Part shown: positions 48,975-57,703 of the stretch, piece after piece | How the letters are laid out: every line of letters begins with the position of its first letter | Numbering within the stretch: position 1 is the stretch's first letter | Source: Paenibacillus riograndensis SBR5 | GTDB taxonomy: Bacteria; Bacillota; Bacilli; Paenibacillales; Paenibacillaceae | Assembly (NCBI RefSeq): GCF_000981585.1 | Contig: NZ_LN831776.1 | Span: 6,493,187 to 6,557,186 of the forward strand | Direction: 5' to 3' | DNA: 64,000 nt | The notes under the pieces: model-generated | Seen by the model: only the letters and a program-made list of their open reading frames with translations | What the model was told of the DNA's origin: nothing | Database searches by the model: none | Made by a program: the position numbers and the translations under genes

Positions 48975-50717
48975 TCAATCCTTCGAGTAATCCCGCACCC
49001 GTGGAGGAATCAGCGACACATCCACTTCTTCGTAAGAGATTTGCGGGCCGTCCGCCGTCCATGCGGCCTTGGTGGTCTTCAGGAACTCCTCGTCATTGCG
49101 GGCGGGGAATTCCGGCTTGTAGTGCGCGCCGCGGCTCTCGTTGCGCAGCAGCGCGCCCAGGGTCATGGCCTCGGACAACTCCAGCATGTTCCACAGCTGG
49201 CGGGTGAAGGCCACACCCTGGTTGTTCCAGCGCGACGTATCGTTCATGTTGATCCGGCGGTAGCGTTCCTTCAACTCTTTAATTTTGCCGATGGTGGCGG
49301 TAAGCTTGGTATTCTCGCGCACCACCGTCATGTTGGCGGTCATCCATTCGCCCAGCTCTTTATGGATGACATAGGCATTCTCTGTGCCTGACATCGCCAG
49401 CAAAGACTCGTATTTATCGGTTTGTGTCTTATGGAAGCTGTCAAAGACGGTAGAGGAAATGTCCTGTACCGATTTCTTCAGCCCCTTAATATATTCAACA
49501 GCCTTCGGCCCAGAGACCATGCCGCCGTAGATCGCCGATACAAGCGAGTTCGCGCCCAGCCGGTTCGCGCCGTGATATTGGTATTCGCATTCCCCTGCCG
49601 CGAACAGCCCGGGAATATTGGTCATTTGGTTGTAGTCGACCCACATGCCGCCCATGGAGTAATGCACAGCCGGGAAGATTTTCATCGGAATTTTGCGGGG
49701 ATCATCGCCCATGAATTTCTCATAGATTTCGATAATGCCGCCTAGCTTGACGTCCAGCTCTTTCGGGTCCTTGTGGGAGAGATCCAGGTATACCATGTTC
49801 TCGCCGTTAATGCCCAGCCCCTGGTCGACACATACATTAAAAATCTCCCGGGTTGCAATATCGCGCGGCACCAGATTCCCGTAAGAAGGATATTTCTCCT
49901 CCAGGAAGTACCACGGCTTGCCGTCCTTGTAGGTCCAGATGCGTCCGCCTTCACCGCGCGCCGATTCCGACATCAGCCGCAGCTTGTCATCGCCGGGAAT
50001 GGCTGTGGGGTGGATCTGAATGAATTCGCCGTTGGCGTAATATACACCCTGCTGATATACAGCGCTGGCAGCGGTTCCGGTGTTGATGACCGAGTTCGTT
50101 GTTTTGCCAAAAATAATGCCGGGCCCGCCGCTCGCCAGAATCACCGCATCCGCCGGGAACGTCTGAATCTCCATCGTCTTGAGATTCTGGGCACTGATGC
50201 CGCGGCATACACGCTCATCGTCCAGGATCACCGAGAGGAATTCCCAGTTCTCGCTTTTGGTGACCATGCCTTCGGCTTCCCAGCGGCGTACCTGCTCATC
50301 CAGCGCATACAGCAGCTGCTGGCCGGTCGTCGCACCTGCAAAAGCTGTCCGGTGGCGCTTCGTGCCGCCGAACCGGCGGAAGTCAAGCAGCCCCTCCGGC
50401 GTGCGGTTGAACATGACGCCCATCCGGTCCATCAGATGGATGATGCCCGGTGCGGCCTCGCACATCGCCTTCACCGGAGGCTGGTTGGCAAGGAAATCGC
50501 CGCCGTACACAGTATCGTCGAAATGCTCCCAGGGCGAGTCTCCCTCGCCTTTGGTGTTCACCGCTCCGTTGATGCCGCCTTGCGCGCAGACCGAATGCGA
50601 TCTTTTGACAGGAACAAGGGAGAATAGATGCACATGCGCGCCGGATTCTGCCGCCTTGATGGTAGCCATCAGGCCGGCCAGCCCCCCGCCCACGATAATG
50701 ATATCGGCTGATGCCAT
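48975..50717 (-). CDS. sdhA: succinate dehydrogenase flavoprotein subunit
   Basis: 580-aa catalytic subunit that oxidises succinate to fumarate. The FAD-binding front is IIVGGGLAGLMATIKAAESG, and the covalent FAD histidine lies in HSVCAQGGINGAVN. Active-site motifs HPTAIPGDDKLRLMSESARGEG (residues about 240-262) and YSMGGMWVDYNQMT are intact, as is the end ISYEEVDVSLIPPRVRDYSKD-type tail. Middle gene of sdhCAB, 87 bp after sdhC. Confidence 0.95.
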   Translation of the reverse strand: MASADIIIVGGGLAGLMATIKAAESGAHVHLFSLVPVKRSHSVCAQGGINGAVNTKGEGDSPWEHFDDTVYGGDFLANQPPVKAMCEAAPGIIHLMDRMGVMFNRTPEGLLDFRRFGGTKRHRTAFAGATTGQQLLYALDEQVRRWEAEGMVTKSENWEFLSVILDDERVCRGISAQNLKTMEIQTFPADAVILASGGPGIIFGKTTNSVINTGTAASAVYQQGVYYANGEFIQIHPTAIPGDDKLRLMSESARGEGGRIWTYKDGKPWYFLEEKYPSYGNLVPRDIATREIFNVCVDQGLGINGENMVYLDLSHKDPKELDVKLGGIIEIYEKFMGDDPRKIPMKIFPAVHYSMGGMWVDYNQMTNIPGLFAAGECEYQYHGANRLGANSLVSAIYGGMVSGPKAVEYIKGLKKSVQDISSTVFDSFHKTQTDKYESLLAMSGTENAYVIHKELGEWMTANMTVVRENTKLTATIGKIKELKERYRRINMNDTSRWNNQGVAFTRQLWNMLELSEAMTLGALLRNESRGAHYKPEFPARNDEEFLKTTKAAWTADGPQISYEEVDVSLIPPRVRDYSKD

Positions 50718-50804
50718 GATTGTTCCCTCCTAAATTGTTTTGCAGAAACTGCTGCTTGTATATTGCATCATAACGTCGTCCGAAGTTGGACGCGCTTTCT
50801 AAGC

Positions 50805-51470
50805 TTAAATCAGACTGCGAAGCGACTGTACAGCCGAAGCCGCAGCCTGGAATTCACTGTCACGGAAAGTAACCAGCGAGAACAGAAACATGAAGCTGAC
50901 AATTACGAACAGGCCCAGACAGATGACGGAGGATACTCTTTGGGAACGAGGCCCCACCGTAATTCCCCAGCTGATCAGGAACGACCAGAGACCGTTTGCA
51001 AAGTGGAAGCAGGCGGCCAGGACCCCAATGATATACACCATCAGCAGCAGCGGCTGGGTTACAATGTTATGCATAACGCCGCCGAGCTCTTCGTGCTTCA
51101 CATTGCCGAGCGCCACCTGAACGCGGGTATCGTACAAATGCCAGACGATGAAGATGAAGGTGATCACTCCGCTAATCCGCTGCAGCGTATACCGCCAGTT
51201 CCGTTCAAGGTTGAAGCGGTTCAGGTTTGGTTTGGACTGATAGGCGATGTACAACCCGTAGACTCCGTGATAGAGTAGCGGAAGCCATATGCCGAACAAT
51301 TCCAGGAAGAAGACGAGCGGCAGGCTGTTCAGCCACAGCACACTGTCCGTAAAACCGGAAGCGCCTCCCTCTACTGCCGAGAAATTCGTCAGCATGTGCT
51401 CCAGGAAAAAGAACCCGAGCGGGATCACGCCAAGCAAGGAATGAATCTTTCTGGAATAAAATCCTCTCAT
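50805..51470 (-). CDS. sdhC: succinate dehydrogenase cytochrome b558 subunit
   Basis: 221-aa membrane anchor of complex II with five transmembrane helices and haem-ligand histidines (SLLGVIPLGFFFLEHML, LLYHGVYGLYIA, IVWHLYDTRV, ACFHFANGLW). The start MRGFYSRKIHSLLG matches Bacillus SdhC in position and length. The frame is open a further 63 codons, and an ATG at 51659 even has AAAAAGGAGTAAC before it. That extension holds PCFNCTPGSVC, which I do not know from any SdhC, so I treat it as non-coding leader. Confidence 0.9.
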   Translation of the reverse strand: MRGFYSRKIHSLLGVIPLGFFFLEHMLTNFSAVEGGASGFTDSVLWLNSLPLVFFLELFGIWLPLLYHGVYGLYIAYQSKPNLNRFNLERNWRYTLQRISGVITFIFIVWHLYDTRVQVALGNVKHEELGGVMHNIVTQPLLLMVYIIGVLAACFHFANGLWSFLISWGITVGPRSQRVSSVICLGLFVIVSFMFLFSLVTFRDSEFQAAASAVQSLRSLI

Positions 51471-51623
51471 GCAAAGTGTCCCCTTTCCGATATAAAACAG
51501 CGTTTTCATTAATGAGCATACACTGCCGGGAGTACAGTTGAAACAGGGGGTAAGGGGCTTAGGGAAGCCCGCAAAATGTCTATTTTCACCGTAATTCATT
51601 ATTTTCCCGGACTTTGCTGCAAC

Positions 51624-51640
51624 ATTCACAATATGTGAAT
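51624..51640. promoter_or_regulatory. 17-bp perfect palindrome upstream of sdhC
   Basis: ATTCACAATATGTGAAT is a perfect inverted repeat. It lies just downstream of a weak promoter-like pair on the minus strand (TTTAAT and TTATAA near 51680), so it is placed as an operator for sdhCAB. The half-sites TTCACA/TGTGAA recall redox and CRP/FNR-type sites but in the opposite orientation. Confidence 0.45.
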
Positions 51641-51740
51641 ATCTTGTGTCACTTTTCATGTTACTCCTTTTTCACTTATAAGGGAATTGCAATCTAATTA
51701 TTAAACGTTATACAATAAACGCATAAGAATATTTTTAATG

Positions 51741-51755
51741 TGATAATAATTCTCA
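51741..51755. promoter_or_regulatory. candidate Fur box between sdhC and LysR genes
   Basis: TGATAATAATTCTCA matches the 7-1-7 Fur consensus TGATAATNATTATCA at all but one position. It sits in the divergent regulatory region and could link either gene to iron supply. Confidence 0.5.
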
Positions 51756-51877
51756 TTTAGTAGGCGAAAATAAGAGTAAAAGCTCTATTTATCCTTACTG
51801 GGAAAGGCTATCCCATTATAACGGCTATGCTATTTATCACTTTATCGAATATGGTAACACTTCAAGGAGGATGGCTT

Positions 51878-52777
51878 ATGTTTGATGATTTGGATATTTT
51901 TGCCGCTGTCGTGGAGCATTCCAGCCTGAACCGGGCTTCGCGCCAGCTCAATTTGTCCCAGCCTGCCCTCTCCCGCAAGATCTCCAAGCTGGAGGAGCGG
52001 CTCGGCGTTGCGCTGTTCAACCGCTTCGGCAAGCGGCTGGAGCTGACGGAGGTGGGCCGCCTTACTTATACCTATGCACTGGAGCAGCGGCAGCAGCGCT
52101 CCAAGTTCCTGGAAGCGTTGTCGAAGTTCAAGGAAGGGGAACCCCAGCTGGTAACGCTCGGCGCCAGCCTTACCACGCTCCAGACCACACTGCCGCCGCT
52201 TGTAAATGCCTATATGGAGAAATACCCGGCGGCCGAGCTGAAGCTGATTACCGGCAAGACGCATGAGATTGTCTCCGCGGTCAGCGAGGGCAGGGCCGAT
52301 CTCGGGATCATCGCATCGGCCACCCAGGAGCCGGGTCTGCGCTGCATCCCGCTGTTCGAGGATCAGCTGCGGCTGGTGGTTTCCGAGCATCACCCGCTGA
52401 CCCTGTCTGCGAAGCTGACGATGAGCGACCTCTCCCGGCTGCCGATGATCCTCTTTTCCAAGGGCACCTGGTACCGCCGCATGACCGACGAGCTGTTCCA
52501 GCGCAGCGGAGTCGATCCCGACGTGAGGATGGAGATCGACTCCTTCGAGGCCATCGTCCGGCTGCTGCCGACGATCAAGGCTGCGGCGCTGCTGCCGAAG
52601 TCTTACCTTCGCCCCGAGCTGCTGAATGGCGGCGGCCTGGTCTCGCTGCATATTAAGGAGCTGGAGCAGACCCAGCGGACGACCTGCCTGATCTACCCTA
52701 GCAGCGGCGGCCTGAGTACAGCCGCACGCTGCCTGGTGCAGGTCACTGAGGAAGTGTTCCTGCCGGGACGGGAATAG
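51878..52777 (+). CDS. LysR family regulator divergent from sdhCAB
   Basis: 299-aa regulator with the DNA-binding part MFDDLDIFAAVVEHSSLNRA and LNLSQPALSRKISKLEERLG at residues 1-60. The effector domain follows from residue 90. The start at 51878 follows AGGAGGATGGCTT, so the 17-codon upstream extension is rejected. Its position, divergent from sdhCAB with a shared 400-bp control region, suggests it regulates the TCA-cycle operon, as CcpC-type LysR proteins do for other TCA genes; this is inference. Confidence 0.9.
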   Translation: MFDDLDIFAAVVEHSSLNRASRQLNLSQPALSRKISKLEERLGVALFNRFGKRLELTEVGRLTYTYALEQRQQRSKFLEALSKFKEGEPQLVTLGASLTTLQTTLPPLVNAYMEKYPAAELKLITGKTHEIVSAVSEGRADLGIIASATQEPGLRCIPLFEDQLRLVVSEHHPLTLSAKLTMSDLSRLPMILFSKGTWYRRMTDELFQRSGVDPDVRMEIDSFEAIVRLLPTIKAAALLPKSYLRPELLNGGGLVSLHIKELEQTQRTTCLIYPSSGGLSTAARCLVQVTEEVFLPGRE

Positions 52778-52834
52778 CGGTCGCTGGACATCCGAATCCT
52801 CCAGTTTTCCCAGCATTGTAATTTCCTAAACAAC

Positions 52835-52868
52835 AAATAAACACCCGGATGCGCCCGGGTGTTTATTT
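52835..52868. terminator. bidirectional terminator between the LysR and ktrA genes
   Basis: AAATAAACACCCGG pairs with CCGGGTGTTTATTT as a 14-bp stem around a 6-nt loop. It separates converging transcripts. Confidence 0.9.
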
Positions 52869-52905
52869 GCGTTAATATTGTATCACCTAGCCAGCAGGAA
52901 GCCAG

Positions 52906-53574
52906 CTACTCCACATTCACCGCTTCGTCCTCGAATTCCACAATGCTCTCATTGGAACCGATGACCACCATAATATCGCCCTGATGCACATGATCATGCG
53001 CAGTGGGGGCAACAATTACGCCGTCTTCGCGGTTCAGGGCAATGATGCTGCAGCCATATTTGGCCCGTGTGTTGAGCTCAGAGAGGCTTTTGCCGTCCAT
53101 ACAGGCAGGCACAGTCAGCTCGACCACCTTGTAATCTTTGGAAAGCTCGATATAATCCAGCAGGTTCGGCGTGGTCAACTGATGAGCTACACGGACCCCC
53201 ATATCCCGTTCAGGAAAAATCACACGGTCCACACCCAGCTTGGAAAGCGCCCGGCCGTGAAGGATCGAAATCGCTTTGGCCACCACCTGCTTCACGCCCA
53301 GCTCTTTTAAAAGAATCGCCGCCAGGATGCTGCGCTCCATATTGTCTCCGATTGCAACTATGCCGCAATCAAAATTGCGCACACCCAGGGAGCGCATGAT
53401 CCCCTCATCCGTGGCATCCGCCATGACCGTATGCGTCAGCTGGCCGCTCATTTCCTCCACCCGTTCCTCCACATGGTCAATGCCAAGCACTTCATAGCCC
53501 ATGGCCATCAGCTCAAGGGCAAGACTTGAGCCAAAGCGGCCGAGTCCGATGATGACAAACTGCTGTGCTTTCAT
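52906..53574 (-). CDS. ktrA: KtrA/TrkA-type K+ uptake regulatory subunit
   Basis: 222-aa cytosolic gating ring protein. The RCK_N Rossmann domain starts VIIGLGRFGSSLALELMAMG (residues 7-26) and binds ATP/ADP or NAD. The RCK_C domain (residues 135-220) ends VIGSNESIVEFEDEAV and may bind c-di-AMP as in other KtrA/C proteins. It lies 15 bp after the channel subunit gene. Whether this is the A or the C isoform cannot be settled. Confidence 0.85.
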   Translation of the reverse strand: MKAQQFVIIGLGRFGSSLALELMAMGYEVLGIDHVEERVEEMSGQLTHTVMADATDEGIMRSLGVRNFDCGIVAIGDNMERSILAAILLKELGVKQVVAKAISILHGRALSKLGVDRVIFPERDMGVRVAHQLTTPNLLDYIELSKDYKVVELTVPACMDGKSLSELNTRAKYGCSIIALNREDGVIVAPTAHDHVHQGDIMVVIGSNESIVEFEDEAVNVE

Positions 53575-53589
53575 AATATCAATAACCCC

Positions 53590-54960
53590 TTATCCAATTA
53601 TCATTTTGCCTTCCGGATATTTATATAATTGCTTACCCTGTTTCGGGCCAATTGCATACGCCAGGGTGAGCAGCCCAAGCCGTCCGGCGAACATAGTAAG
53701 GCAGATCAGGATTTTGCCGGCCTGGCTCAGCTCCGGCGTAAGTCCCATACTGAGGCCCACCGTAGCAAAAGCCGAGGTCGTCTCGAACAAAATCATCAGA
53801 AAGGCCCGATCCTCCGTGGTGGACAGCGCCATGGACACGGCCACAATCAGCAGCAGTGCCAGCAGGGTAACTGTCAACGCCTTGAATACACGTTCCTGTG
53901 CAAGACGGTAACGGAACAAGACGATATCCTCGCGTCCGCGGAGCATCGAGATAACCGCACCGATCATCAGAGTGAAGGTCGTAGTCTTGATACCGCCGCC
54001 AGTTGAGCCGGGCGAAGCGCCGATGAACATCAGAATCACTATAAAAAATTGCGAGGCCTGGCGGAGTCCGGCAATATCCACTGTATTCGCCCCGGCTGTA
54101 CGCGGAGTAACGGACTGAAAGAACGCGGCCCAGATTTTGCCGCCGAAGTTGAGCGGACCCAGCGTGCGGGTGTTGGTGAATTCAAAAACAAAGATAACAA
54201 CCGTTCCGATCACAATCAGCGCCGCTGTCATTGACAGAACCACCTTGCTATGCAGTGACAATCTGCGGGTACGGCGGCGGTAGTCTACGAGATCCGACAT
54301 CACGATAAAGCCAATGCCCCCGGAAACTATCAGAAACATGACCACAATGTTCACAATAGGGTCGCTGACATATCCAGTCAGGCTGCGATAGTCCCCGAAG
54401 ATATCGAACCCGGCATTATTGAACATCGACACCGCATGAAAAATACCAAAATAGACCGCACGCCCAAACGGCATATCAAATGCCCAGCGCATCGAAAGTA
54501 TAACAGCCGCCCCTGCCTCAATGACAAGTGAATAAATCAGCACCTTGCGGATCAGCCGCACAATGCCTTCCATTGAGCTCTGATTCATGGCTTCCTGGAG
54601 AATCAGCCGGTCACGCAGGGAGATCCTGCGTTTCAGTACAAGTGCAAACAGGGTGGCCATCGTCATAAAACCCAGGCCGCCGACTTGAATAAGCACCATA
54701 ATCACAGTTTGTCCGAACACGGTAAAATACGTCCCTGTATCCACCACCACCAGCCCGGTAACGCAAGTTGCAGAAGTTGCAGTAAACAACGCATCGATAA
54801 AGTTGAGTGATTCTCCCGACGTGCTCGACACGGGAAGCATCAGAAGCAAGGTCCCGATCAGAATAACGGCTGCAAAGCCCAGCACCAGAATCTGCGGCGG
54901 GGACAGCTTCAGAAATCTAAAATTGTTAATCTTGGGTAACGGTGAAGCCAACCTTCTCAT
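53590..54960 (-). CDS. ktrB: KtrB/TrkH-type K+ translocating subunit
   Basis: Membrane subunit of about 456 aa with four repeated M1-P-M2 units. Selectivity-filter-like glycines are in DALFTATSATCVTGLVVVD, SMFNNAGFDIFGD, TPRTAGANTVD and TTSAFATVGLSMGL. A basic front precedes the first helix. The start is unsure: ATG at 54960 directly abuts GGGAGG, and a TTG at 54951 has better spacing. A GTG at 55017 overlaps the promoter and is rejected. Confidence 0.85.
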   Translation of the reverse strand: MRRLASPLPKINNFRFLKLSPPQILVLGFAAVILIGTLLLMLPVSSTSGESLNFIDALFTATSATCVTGLVVVDTGTYFTVFGQTVIMVLIQVGGLGFMTMATLFALVLKRRISLRDRLILQEAMNQSSMEGIVRLIRKVLIYSLVIEAGAAVILSMRWAFDMPFGRAVYFGIFHAVSMFNNAGFDIFGDYRSLTGYVSDPIVNIVVMFLIVSGGIGFIVMSDLVDYRRRTRRLSLHSKVVLSMTAALIVIGTVVIFVFEFTNTRTLGPLNFGGKIWAAFFQSVTPRTAGANTVDIAGLRQASQFFIVILMFIGASPGSTGGGIKTTTFTLMIGAVISMLRGREDIVLFRYRLAQERVFKALTVTLLALLLIVAVSMALSTTEDRAFLMILFETTSAFATVGLSMGLTPELSQAGKILICLTMFAGRLGLLTLAYAIGPKQGKQLYKYPEGKMIIG

Positions 54961-54990
54961 CCTCCCGCTGGTTGCGTAAGAAACATACAA

Positions 54991-55019
54991 ATTATAAACG
55001 TTATTCCCTAACTTCACAA
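54991..55019 (-). promoter_or_regulatory. sigma-A promoter of ktrBA
   Basis: On the minus strand TTGTGA, 17 bp, TATAAT; it leaves a leader of only about 25 nt. I see no ydaO-type c-di-AMP riboswitch here, although one precedes ktrAB in B. subtilis. Confidence 0.6.
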
Positions 55020-55206
55020 AGGTTCATTTTATTACGGCTGGTTTCCGTTATGGATTGAACTTTAACTGATCAGCCTTTTGAGGTATGCTGTATTCTTGCA
55101 GGCCAAAATATTCCCAGCCCCTCCTGGTACAAAAGAATGAAGCCGGAAGGACAAAATAAGCATAAGCCCGGCCATTTCCACGTAAAAGGATAATACGGCA
55201 TTTTTT

Positions 55207-55237
55207 TGTAACCGGCCTGCCGCTAATATTATAATGG
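55207..55237 (+). promoter_or_regulatory. sigma-A promoter of the CPBP gene
   Basis: TTGTAA, about 18 bp, TATAAT, 37 bp before the start codon. Confidence 0.5.
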
Positions 55238-55273
55238 AAAGAACAGGCTTATTACATAACAAGGAGGCGTTAC

Positions 55274-56968
55274 ATGAATTCCGTCGGCCAGCCCCTACAG
55301 CAGCGGCCCCTTTCGACCAGGCTCATTCTTGCGGGTATCATCGGTCTTATTGTGTTCATTATGTTCCAGATCGCTCCCCAGCTCTTAGGGGGCCCGGGTG
55401 ATTCTGACACCACACCTATCAGCAAAAATGAGGCCCGTGAGCAAGCCGCCGCATTCGCAGCCCAGCAGCTTGGCCATCCGGATTCCACAGGGGAGGAATG
55501 GGCTGTAAGCTACAGGACCGATTCTTCCTTCTACGGCTATATGTCCCGGGAGAAGCTTCTGGATCAATATTCCAAAGCGAAGCTGGATCAGCGCTATCCG
55601 TTCGATGTCTTTCATGCCGTACTCTACGCTTCCGGTGAAGTGAACCCGATTCTATCGGTTGATCTTAATATGTACACCGGTAAGGTTGTGGGATTCAGCC
55701 GCGGGGAAGACACAAGCTCCAGCGCTGAAACAGGGAATCACGGCAGCTCTGCCCTGCCTGGTACTGTAAGCACGGCCGGTGAACCGGAGCTTTCGCTTGA
55801 ACAGAAAAAGGAGCTTGCCCGCCCGTGGCTTCAATTATGGGAAGTGAATCCCGCCAAGCTGCAGATCCAGTCGGGCACAGATCCTGACGGTCTGGTCTAT
55901 ACAGACAGCTCTGTCAAGATTGGAGAGTCGCAGCTGCAGTACAAATTCAAATTCCAGCAGGAACAGGTCTCGTATTTCCGGGCAGGCTTCACCGCCCCTG
56001 CCTGGCATACCAGTTATGTCGAGGATCAGACCGCCCTCGCCAGGTGGCTGACCGGGGTCGGCTATGGCGTGCCTACGCTGGCGCTGGGCATTCTGGCTCT
56101 GATCTACAGCATTCTGCGCAGAGGGCATACCTCGTTCAAGCGGGGCATCTTCCTCAGCTCCGCCCATTTTGTAATTATGATGGTCAGCACCTACAACATG
56201 CTGCCGGAAGCCAGCGGGGACAGCCTGGAGAGCCGCATCACAAGCCTCGTCATGCTCATATTCTATATTTTTTACAGTCTGCTGATGTCGCTGATGCTCT
56301 ACTTCTCCCTTGTTGGCGGCAACGGCCTGTGGCGCAAGGAAGAGGGACTGAACCCCTGGCCGCGCGCCAAGGAGCCGGGTTACGGGCGTTATGTGCTGGA
56401 CAGCATGCGCGCCGGGTATGTCTGGGCTTTTATTCTGCTCGGCGTACAGACGCTTATGTTCATTATCCTGTCCTACACCCTGCATAACTGGTCCACCACG
56501 GATGCCAGCCAGTCACCGTACAATATGAGATATGCCTGGCTGCTGCCCATCGTCGCCTGGCTTGCCGGGTTGTCCGAGGAGGCCGTATACCGCCTGTTCG
56601 GCATCCGGATGGTCAAGAAGATCGTCCGCAGCACCTTCCTGGCTTCGCTGATCACCACCCTGATCTGGGCTTTTGGACATACGCTGTACCCGATCTATCC
56701 CATCAGCTCGCGTCCGATTGAGCTGACGGTGATCGGCTTGCTGTTCAGCTATATTTTCCTGCGCTACGGCTTTATCGCCGCCATGTTCAGCCACGTGGTG
56801 TTTGACAGCATCCTGATGGGCGCCACACTGATCTTCATGAAGGAATCCGTGAATGTCGGCGCAGGCATTGTCACCATCGTCCTGCCGTTCATCGTAGGCT
56901 ATATCGTGTACCGGTTCAATCCCCCGCGCAAGATGGAGCCGGCAGAGCCTGTCAGCCCCATAACCTAA
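55274..56968 (+). CDS. CPBP family intramembrane glutamic protease
   Basis: 564-aa membrane protein. One membrane helix at residues 18-38 is followed by a large extracytoplasmic part (about 45-255), then seven or so helices. The CPBP/Abi motif EEAVYR is at about residue 435 in LAGLSEEAVYRLFGIR, with the further conserved WAFGHTLYP and FSHVVFDSI segments, the His residues being catalytic or structural. Such proteases process prenylated or membrane proteins and bacteriocin-linked targets; the substrate here is unknown. The start follows AGGAGGCGTTAC. Confidence 0.85.
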   Translation: MNSVGQPLQQRPLSTRLILAGIIGLIVFIMFQIAPQLLGGPGDSDTTPISKNEAREQAAAFAAQQLGHPDSTGEEWAVSYRTDSSFYGYMSREKLLDQYSKAKLDQRYPFDVFHAVLYASGEVNPILSVDLNMYTGKVVGFSRGEDTSSSAETGNHGSSALPGTVSTAGEPELSLEQKKELARPWLQLWEVNPAKLQIQSGTDPDGLVYTDSSVKIGESQLQYKFKFQQEQVSYFRAGFTAPAWHTSYVEDQTALARWLTGVGYGVPTLALGILALIYSILRRGHTSFKRGIFLSSAHFVIMMVSTYNMLPEASGDSLESRITSLVMLIFYIFYSLLMSLMLYFSLVGGNGLWRKEEGLNPWPRAKEPGYGRYVLDSMRAGYVWAFILLGVQTLMFIILSYTLHNWSTTDASQSPYNMRYAWLLPIVAWLAGLSEEAVYRLFGIRMVKKIVRSTFLASLITTLIWAFGHTLYPIYPISSRPIELTVIGLLFSYIFLRYGFIAAMFSHVVFDSILMGATLIFMKESVNVGAGIVTIVLPFIVGYIVYRFNPPRKMEPAEPVSPIT

Positions 56969-56981
56969 CTGAAGACTGACT

Positions 56982-57024
56982 GCAAACGGCTGAGCGCCTT
57001 TTCATGGGCAGCTCAGCCGTTTGC
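56982..57024 (+). terminator. hairpin after the CPBP gene
   Basis: Perfect 14-bp stem GCAAACGGCTGAGC/GCTCAGCCGTTTGC with a 15-nt loop but no T run. Confidence 0.6.
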
Positions 57025-57084
57025 GTGTGCAGCGCCGTGCTGGGTGATTTTTTTCAGAGCCATTGATATGCTCACGAATATCTC

Positions 57085-57534
57085 TCACGCCTTCAAAACA
57101 GAGGGCGAGTAAAATACGTCTGCATGCATATGCTGAATTTTGTCCCAATTGACGGGATTAGCCGTGTCTGGAGAGCGGTGCTCCAGAATGGCCTGATACA
57201 GGGCAGTTTTTTGTTCCAAATGGGCAACGTGCCGTTTGGCTTCTTCGAGTTTAACGAGCGCCGCTTCTTTATGTTCCATCATGAGTGCGCTGCGTTGCGG
57301 AATGGTCGAATCCCCTTCGAGACAGAGATCAACGTATTTTTTGATGACTTCAATCGGCATTCCGGATTGCTTGAGGCATTTGACACCATGCAGCCAGTTG
57401 ATTGATTCTTCGTCGAACAGCCGGATATTATTCTCATTCCGCTGTACGCTTGGCACCAGCCCTTTATCGGTGTAAAAGCGTACAGCGTGCTCGGTAAGTC
57501 CCGTTATCAGGGCAGCTTCTTTAACCGTATGCAT
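57085..57534 (-). CDS. MerR family transcriptional regulator
   Basis: 149-aa regulator with the MerR helix-turn-helix TVKEAALITGLTEHAVRFYTDKGLVP at residues 3-28 (given in pieces TVKEAALITGL and AVRFYTDKGLVP). A wing near residue 40 and a dimerisation coiled coil at residues 75-115 follow. No cysteines that would bind metal are in the C-terminal part, so it is of the redox- or aldehyde/drug-responsive kind. Start follows AGGAGGATCAAAC. It is divergent from an aldo-keto reductase whose promoter carries a matching operator. Confidence 0.9.
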   Translation of the reverse strand: MHTVKEAALITGLTEHAVRFYTDKGLVPSVQRNENNIRLFDEESINWLHGVKCLKQSGMPIEVIKKYVDLCLEGDSTIPQRSALMMEHKEAALVKLEEAKRHVAHLEQKTALYQAILEHRSPDTANPVNWDKIQHMHADVFYSPSVLKA

Positions 57535-57568
57535 GTTTGATCCTCCTTGAAAAAAATTATAAGACCGC

Positions 57569-57599
57569 TTGACTTCGTGTTACACGAAGGAGATAAGCT
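57569..57599 (+). promoter_or_regulatory. MerR-type promoter and operator
   Basis: TTGACT, a 19-bp spacer, TAAGCT, with the perfect palindrome CTTCGTGTTACACGAAG (57573-57589) inside the spacer. The stretched spacer and central operator are diagnostic of MerR-activated promoters. It points toward the aldo-keto reductase gene. Confidence 0.75.
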
Positions 57600-57703
57600 C
57601 ATTGTAATGCAAATCGGATGGAAGCGGAATAACCGCTTCAGTGCCCGGTTCCCGGGCTGCGCACCGATTGCTGTTATACATTTGAACACAGGGAGGAATT
57701 ATA

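Noticed and set aside
51471..51659. N-terminal extension of SdhC starting at an ATG with AAAAAGGAGTAAC
   Set aside because: The extra 63 residues match nothing in SdhC, and the palindromic operator-like site lies inside; the start at 51470 gives the normal SdhC length and N-terminus.
54961..55240. ydaO-type c-di-AMP riboswitch upstream of ktrBA
   Set aside because: The promoter lies only about 25 nt before the start codon and the conserved ydaO segments are absent.
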